From: Chitinophagaceae bacterium
GTDB lineage: Bacteria > Bacteroidota > Bacteroidia > Chitinophagales > Chitinophagaceae
Reading direction: 5' to 3'
DNA length: 5,073 nucleotides
NCBI GenBank assembly: GCA_947463755.1
Contig: CANHUK010000176.1
Location: 1-5,073, forward strand
A model generated the notes under the pieces. The model did not search any database and was not told the origin of the DNA. It saw only the letters and a list, made by a program, of their open reading frames with translations. This document shows, piece by piece, positions 1 to 5,073 of the stretch; position 1 is the first letter of the stretch; every line of letters begins with the position of its first letter. A program made the translations under genes and the position numbers.

Positions 1-881
1 CAGGGATCGATGTGCGTTTCTGGAAGGGGCCTTTGCTTTCCCTGCTGTTGAATGGTGACCTGACTACCCGCCCGACCCGTGATATCGATATCCTGATCCG
101 CCCGGTAGATATGATACCTGTTCGGGCGTTACTTCGCTCCCAAGGCTATATTGATGCACTGCCCCTGAGGGACTCCGCCATTCCCCTGTTCATGCAAACG
201 CACCGGGAATGGGTCATGCGCAGGATAACACGGAACAGGCTCACTCACTATGTGGAATTGCAATGGTCACCGGCCATGCCGTGGTCGATGAGCCCACCCG
301 CTCAGGATATGGCCTTTTCAGGCTGTCAACACGTACACCTGGGGAGATCCCCCCTGCCGATACCTGAACTGGAAACCCACTGGTTGATGCTGGCGGCCCA
401 TCACGGATATTCGGAGGGATGGCGGCAGCTTCGTCAGGTTTCTGACATGGCTGCCTTCGCCATGCTCCCGCCCGGCCGGATCGATGTCGACCGGCTGCTG
501 GACTTGTCAGAGCGCTTCGGGGTGAAGCGAACCTTCACCGTCGGCCTGGGACTGGCGCAGCATCTGACAGGCGTTCCTGTTCCGTCCACTTTTATCAGAT
601 CCATCAATCAGGAGGAAAGGTTGATCCGCCGGTTTGCCGATCGGATGCTGCGCCATCCGATCCCGCGCAAGTCGGAAGAAAGCATGAAAGCGATCCGCCG
701 TCAATGGCTCCTGGCGGATAATGGCCTGGCCCGGAGGTCGCTGTTGCAGGGACATCTGCGGAAATGGCTGGCACCCGGATACATTGAACTCGCGCATGTC
801 CGGCTGCCGGCCTCTTTGACATTTTTGTACACCCCGCTGAAACTGATGCGGCCGTTGACGCGCAGGCTTCCGATCCACTGA
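1..881 (+). CDS. Nucleotidyltransferase-fold protein (NTP_transf_5-like), 5' truncated by window edge
   Basis: The reading frame is open to the left edge (codons begin at base 3) and ends at TGA 879-881. The first start-like codon is GTG at 12, but the residues before it (Gly-Ile-Asp) continue the family pattern of a hydrophobic strand leading into KGPLL, so GTG 12 is internal and the true N-terminus is missing. Counting from that GTG, the visible marks are K5-G6, the RxxRDIDIL segment with D24 and D26 as the probable metal-binding pair, and VELQW (81-85), where E82 could be the third acidic residue. A helical segment LMLAAHHGYSEGWRQL (125-140) followed by D145 matches the family's Leu-rich His-Gly-containing helix. 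The pattern resembles the uncharacterised nucleotidyltransferase family NTP_transf_5 (PF14907), recalled without a search. Members often sit near peptide-modification or polysaccharide genes, but substrate and product are unknown. No membrane segment or signal peptide is visible. The fold call is fairly secure; the function is not. Confidence 0.75.
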   Translation, partial: GIDVRFWKGPLLSLLLNGDLTTRPTRDIDILIRPVDMIPVRALLRSQGYIDALPLRDSAIPLFMQTHREWVMRRITRNRLTHYVELQWSPAMPWSMSPPAQDMAFSGCQHVHLGRSPLPIPELETHWLMLAAHHGYSEGWRQLRQVSDMAAFAMLPPGRIDVDRLLDLSERFGVKRTFTVGLGLAQHLTGVPVPSTFIRSINQEERLIRRFADRMLRHPIPRKSEESMKAIRRQWLLADNGLARRSLLQGHLRKWLAPGYIELAHVRLPASLTFLYTPLKLMRPLTRRLPIH

Positions 882-916
882 AACCCCTCCTCAATTCATG
901 ATTTTGAGCTGGGTTT
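881..916 (+). terminator. Imperfect hairpin at the end of the nucleotidyltransferase gene, possible terminator
   Basis: AAACCC (881-886) can pair with GGGTTT (911-916), and CTCAA (890-894) with TTGAG (904-908). A 3x2 internal loop separates the two helices and the apical loop is 9 bases (895-903). The structure begins on the last base of the stop codon. It has a short A-side and T-side but no real U-tract after the stem, so it is a weak intrinsic terminator at best. The symmetric A/T flanks could serve either strand. The pairing is seen directly; the terminator role is inferred from position. Confidence 0.35.
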
Positions 917-940
917 GCATCCCGACCCGCAGCTTCTGCG

Positions 941-948
941 TACATTGC
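941..948 (+). promoter_or_regulatory. Degenerate Bacteroidota-type -7 box before proC
   Basis: TACATTGC, followed by GG, lies 27 bases (first base to start codon) upstream of the proC ATG. It resembles the TAnnTTTG -7 element but lacks one T. A TTTG at 914-917 could act as the -33 element, although the 23-base spacer is a little long. Its distance from the ATG is nearly the same as that of the better box before yidC (25 bases), which supports the call. Transcription would start only some 15 bases before the ATG. Confidence 0.35.
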
Positions 949-967
949 GGAACCTTAACAACCCGAC

Positions 968-1762
968 ATGAATAAGAAGATCGCGATCATCGGTGGCGGT
1001 AATCTCGGTAAGGCCATCGCTGAAGGATTGGTGAAGAGCGGCTTCACGGAAGCCGGGCATGTACTGGTCACCCGCCGGCGGATCGATCAGATCCGCCATC
1101 TGGAGGACCAGGGAATGCTCATCGGCGACAACAATCTGGAGGCCGTTCGTTTTGCAGACCTGGTCATCCTGGCCGTGAAGCCATTCCAGGTGAGGGAGGT
1201 GCTGTCGGGCATCGCCCCGGAACTTGATCCCGAACGTCATATCCTCTGTTCGGTGGTGACGGGCATCTCACTGGCCGATATGGCAGCGATCACCGGTCCC
1301 CGTCAACCCCTTGTCCGGGCAATGCCCAATACGGCGATCGCCATCCAGGAAAGCATGACCTGCCTGTGTTCCGCACATCTTACCGCGGATCAATCGAAGT
1401 ACATCGACGACCTCTTCAACCAGCTCGGACGCGTCGTGGCCATTGAAGAAAAACTCATGGATGCAGCCACCGTGCTGGGGGCCTGCGGCATCGCCTACGC
1501 ACTTCGTTTCATCCGTGCCAATATCCAGGGAGGGATCGAGATCGGCTTTGATGCGCAGACGGCCACGCTGATCGCAGCGCAGACCGTGAAGGGTGCCGCC
1601 CAGCTGCTGATCCAGACAGGACGGCATCCGGAGCAGGAGATCGACAAGGTCACCACGCCCAAAGGATGCACCATCGCCGGACTCAATGAGATGGAGCACC
1701 AGGGTTTCAGCTCATCCCTCATCAAATGGATCACCGCCAGCTATGAGAAACTCGGCCATTGA
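968..1762 (+). CDS. proC: Pyrroline-5-carboxylate reductase
   Basis: This enzyme reduces 1-pyrroline-5-carboxylate to L-proline with NAD(P)H, the last step of proline synthesis, in the cytoplasm. The 264 residues fit the usual length. The N-terminal Rossmann domain opens with IAIIGGGNLG (5-14, dinucleotide-binding glycines), followed by ILAVKP (67-72) and SVVTGIS (95-101). The hallmark MPNTA lies at 119-123. The helical dimerisation domain holds LGACGIAYA (170-178) and VTTPKGCTIAGL (228-239). Two motifs depart from the textbook forms: the usual SGSGPAY is GACGIAY, and the usual PGGT is PKGCT. I recall such forms from Bacteroidota ProC, so they are probably a lineage variant rather than decay. 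ATG 968 is the only sensible start, because an in-frame TAA lies at 956-958. No Shine-Dalgarno sequence precedes it; the upstream bases are A/C-rich. The gene has its own candidate promoter at 941 and is separated from pyrG by 170 bases. Confidence 0.95.
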   Translation: MNKKIAIIGGGNLGKAIAEGLVKSGFTEAGHVLVTRRRIDQIRHLEDQGMLIGDNNLEAVRFADLVILAVKPFQVREVLSGIAPELDPERHILCSVVTGISLADMAAITGPRQPLVRAMPNTAIAIQESMTCLCSAHLTADQSKYIDDLFNQLGRVVAIEEKLMDAATVLGACGIAYALRFIRANIQGGIEIGFDAQTATLIAAQTVKGAAQLLIQTGRHPEQEIDKVTTPKGCTIAGLNEMEHQGFSSSLIKWITASYEKLGH

Positions 1763-1802
1763 TAAGTTCCGCCGGCCCGAATCGACCACAAGGGTTTTTT
1801 CA

Positions 1803-1810
1803 TACTTTTG
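1803..1810 (+). promoter_or_regulatory. TAnnTTTG -7 box, candidate pyrG promoter
   Basis: TACTTTTG is an exact match to the Bacteroidota -7 consensus TAnnTTTG and continues as CGCG. It lies in the proC-pyrG gap just after a T6 run (1795-1800). No TTTG is visible at the expected -33 position (around 1780), so recognition would rest on the -7 box. The first base of the box is 130 bases before the pyrG ATG, giving an expected leader of about 115 bases, far longer than the leaders inferred for proC and yidC. The motif is seen directly; promoter function is inferred from the phylum's known consensus. Confidence 0.5.
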
Positions 1811-1839
1811 CGCGTCCTGAATTAGGGAACACATGCTAA

Positions 1840-3561
<1,722 letters not shown>

Positions 3562-3580
3562 ACGCCTTAAATGAATAACG

Positions 3581-3611
3581 GGCGGCCCCAATAAATAGGG
3601 CCGCCTTCTTT
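3581..3611 (+). terminator. Intrinsic terminator after pyrG
   Basis: GGCGGCCC (3581-3588) and GGGCCGCC (3598-3605) form a perfect 8-base-pair GC stem, extendable by one G-U pair, around the 9-base loop CAATAAATA. It is followed at once by TTCTTT (3606-3611). It begins 20 bases after the pyrG stop, the right place to end that transcript and to insulate yidC. The last T of the tract is also the first base of the next candidate -7 box. Confidence 0.85.
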
Positions 3612-3618
3612 ACCTTTG
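3611..3618 (+). promoter_or_regulatory. TAnnTTTG -7 box, candidate yidC promoter
   Basis: TACCTTTG, continuing as CGC, is an exact match to the Bacteroidota -7 consensus. It starts 25 bases before the yidC ATG, so the expected leader is very short (about 12-16 bases). The region where a -33 TTTG would lie is occupied by the pyrG terminator stem and shows no such motif. Together with the terminator it supports yidC being transcribed separately from pyrG. Confidence 0.55.
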
Positions 3619-3635
3619 CGCTTCAATTCCCGCAT

Positions 3636-5073
3636 ATGCAAATCGACAGGAATTCCGTGATCGGCTTCGTGCTGCTCGCCATTCTCTTCTTCGGATATTT
3701 TTATTTTACCCGTCAGGGACAGATCGAGCTGGAGCAAAAACAGAAGCGGATCCAGGATTCCCTCGCCCGGATCGCCCCGCCCCGGAAGGATAGTGCAAAG
3801 TTGGCTTCCATCGCGCAAGCGGCAGACACAGCATCGAGCCTTGCGGTCTCGGCTTCAGGCAGCCTGGTGCAGACCGGTCGCAGCACCGAAATCTTCGACA
3901 CGCTGGAGAATGAAGTGTTGAAGATCGTGTTTTCGAACCGCGGTGGCCAGCCGGCGCTGGTGGAACTCAAGCAATACCTTTCTTTCGATAGTACGCCCGT
4001 CCGTTTGGTGCAGCCCGGCTTCGACCGTTTGTCCTACCGCGTCCGCAGCGAAGGGGCAGCCGAAGTGTCGAGCGCCGATCTCTATTTCACCGATGGCTCC
4101 GTGACACGCCAGCCCGACGGGACACAATCGATCACCTACAAGGTATCCGACAGTGCCGGCCGTGCCATCACCCACCGCTACACGATCAAGCCCAACGACC
4201 ACATGATCGGGTTCGAGATCGAGGCTGCCGGTGCCGAGAAGCTTTTCCCGACAGGCAAGCTCGACATCCGCTGGCAGGTCGAATCCAGGCAACAGGAGCG
4301 TGACATCAAAAGTGAGAAACTGGAAACCCAGGTCGACCTGATGGAAACAGAAGGTTTCGACTATTTCACCCTGGGCAGCGGGGTTAACGAAACCTTTGAG
4401 AACGGAGTCAAATGGCTGGGCCTGAAGCAGAAGTTCTTCAACTCGACCATCATTGCCGAAAACGGCTTCACAAAGGCCGATGTTCAGATGACGGCACCCG
4501 CCGACAGTACCCGCATCGTGGCTTCCTCGATCGTCAACCTCCAGTCGAACGTGCCCGCCGGCAGTACCGCCCGCATTCCATACCGGATCTACTACGGCCC
4601 GAATGATTTCAAGACCCTCAAGGGATATGGTCTGGATATGGAAGACATGATCAACCTTGGGCAGGGTGCATATGCTTTTGTCAAGTATATCAACCGCTGG
4701 ATCGTTCTTCCCTTCTTTAATTTTATAGATGGCTTCGTGGCCAGCTACGGATTGCTGATCGCGCTGCTCACCATCTTTATCCGCCTGCTCACCTCACCAC
4801 TCGTGTACACCAGCTACCTCAGCGGTGCCAAGATGAAGGCCCTCAAGCCCGAACTCGACGCCCTGCGCGAGAAATTGGGTGATGACCAGCAGGCCTTCAG
4901 CATGGAGCAGATGAAACTCTTCCGTTCTGCCGGCGTCAATCCGCTGGGAGGATGTATTCCAGCGCTCCTGCAGATCCCTATATTCTTCGCCCTCTACAGC
5001 TTTTTCAACTCAAACATATCGCTCCGCGGCGAGGGCTTCTGGTGGTCGAAGGACCTCTCCGCCTATGACACCA
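3636..5073 (+). CDS. yidC: Membrane protein insertase YidC, 3' truncated by window edge
   Basis: YidC inserts and folds inner-membrane proteins, alone or with SecYEG. 479 codons are visible and the frame is still open at the right edge; relatives in this phylum run to about 600 residues, so roughly a quarter is missing. In order: TM1 (about 8-24, VIGFVLLAILFFGYFYF), a charged then Ala/Ser-rich linker (30-80), the periplasmic P1 beta domain (about 82-325), and YIDC/Oxa1 core. The core shows KYINRW (350-355), TM2 (about 371-391) with the groove arginine R383 in FIRLLTSPL, the cytoplasmic C1 hairpin (about 398-432, KPELDALREKLGDD), and NPLGGCIPALLQIPIFFALY (435-454) leading into TM3. The remaining TM segments and basic C-terminus lie outside. 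ATG 3636 gives the typical N-terminus; there is no Shine-Dalgarno sequence. pyrG-yidC adjacency is, as I recall, common in Bacteroidota. No frameshift or missing key residue is seen. Confidence 0.97.
   Translation, partial: MQIDRNSVIGFVLLAILFFGYFYFTRQGQIELEQKQKRIQDSLARIAPPRKDSAKLASIAQAADTASSLAVSASGSLVQTGRSTEIFDTLENEVLKIVFSNRGGQPALVELKQYLSFDSTPVRLVQPGFDRLSYRVRSEGAAEVSSADLYFTDGSVTRQPDGTQSITYKVSDSAGRAITHRYTIKPNDHMIGFEIEAAGAEKLFPTGKLDIRWQVESRQQERDIKSEKLETQVDLMETEGFDYFTLGSGVNETFENGVKWLGLKQKFFNSTIIAENGFTKADVQMTAPADSTRIVASSIVNLQSNVPAGSTARIPYRIYYGPNDFKTLKGYGLDMEDMINLGQGAYAFVKYINRWIVLPFFNFIDGFVASYGLLIALLTIFIRLLTSPLVYTSYLSGAKMKALKPELDALREKLGDDQQAFSMEQMKLFRSAGVNPLGGCIPALLQIPIFFALYSFFNSNISLRGEGFWWSKDLSAYDT

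Noticed and set aside
12..14. GTG at 12 as the start of the first gene
   Set aside because: The frame is open upstream, the preceding residues continue the conserved strand, and starting here would place the KG motif only four residues from the N-terminus, without the family's usual N-terminal part.
81..92. Perfect 12-base palindrome GATATCGATATC
   Set aside because: It is explained by coding: it encodes the Asp-Ile-Asp-Ile of the nucleotidyltransferase metal site.
604..945. Minus-strand open frame (113 codons) spanning the end of the first gene and the gap
   Set aside because: It has low-complexity, shadow-like composition and overlaps a plus-strand coding region with clear family motifs.
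1763..1802. Intrinsic terminator for proC ending in the T6 run at 1795-1800
   Set aside because: No stable stem precedes the T run; only a 3-base CCC/GGG pairing can be made, so a terminator cannot be supported.
1811..1830. Gram-positive-type pyrG attenuation by repeated G addition at a GGGC transcript start
   Set aside because: The region just after the candidate -7 box has no GGGC start and no downstream terminator/U-tract in the leader.
3855..4292. Minus-strand open frame (145 codons) opposite yidC
   Set aside because: It lies opposite the P1 domain of yidC, has no recognisable motif, and its start and end match no gap or regulatory site.

Overview
The window comes from a bacterial chromosome and holds four co-directional plus-strand protein genes: the 3' part of a nucleotidyltransferase-fold gene, then proC, pyrG and the 5' part of yidC. 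Several traits point to the Bacteroidota, probably a moderately GC-rich member. The YidC has the long periplasmic-domain architecture and N-terminus seen in that phylum. The ProC and CTP synthase carry motif variants I recall from Bacteroidota. The starts lack Shine-Dalgarno sequences. Intergenic gaps carry TAnnTTTG-type -7 boxes, the signature of the Bacteroidota primary sigma factor. The genus cannot be told from this window.

Layout. 1-881: a nucleotidyltransferase-like protein (NTP_transf_5 type) whose N-terminus lies outside the window; the first GTG at 12 is not its real start. 882-967: an 86-base gap with an imperfect hairpin that overlaps the stop codon, and a degenerate -7 box. 968-1762: proC, the last step of proline synthesis. 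1763-1932: a 170-base gap with an exact TAnnTTTG box at 1803 far from the pyrG start. This implies a leader of roughly 115 bases containing two short hairpins and an 18-codon reading frame. 1933-3561: pyrG, complete CTP synthase. 3562-3635: a 74-base gap with a clean intrinsic terminator directly abutting a second exact TAnnTTTG box. 3636-5073: yidC, the inner-membrane insertase, cut by the right edge after 479 codons.

How the genes relate. proC, pyrG and yidC are core housekeeping genes (amino acid synthesis, nucleotide synthesis, membrane protein insertion). They share a direction but seem to be mostly separate transcription units, because each is preceded by its own candidate promoter and pyrG is closed by a terminator. 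The upstream nucleotidyltransferase is the only accessory-type gene, and its usual partners (peptide-modification or surface-polysaccharide genes) would lie to the left of the window.

I found no mobile element, CRISPR array, rRNA, tRNA or phage gene. I see no convincing undescribed system. The parts most worth a second look are the pyrG leader and the tight terminator/promoter junction before yidC.
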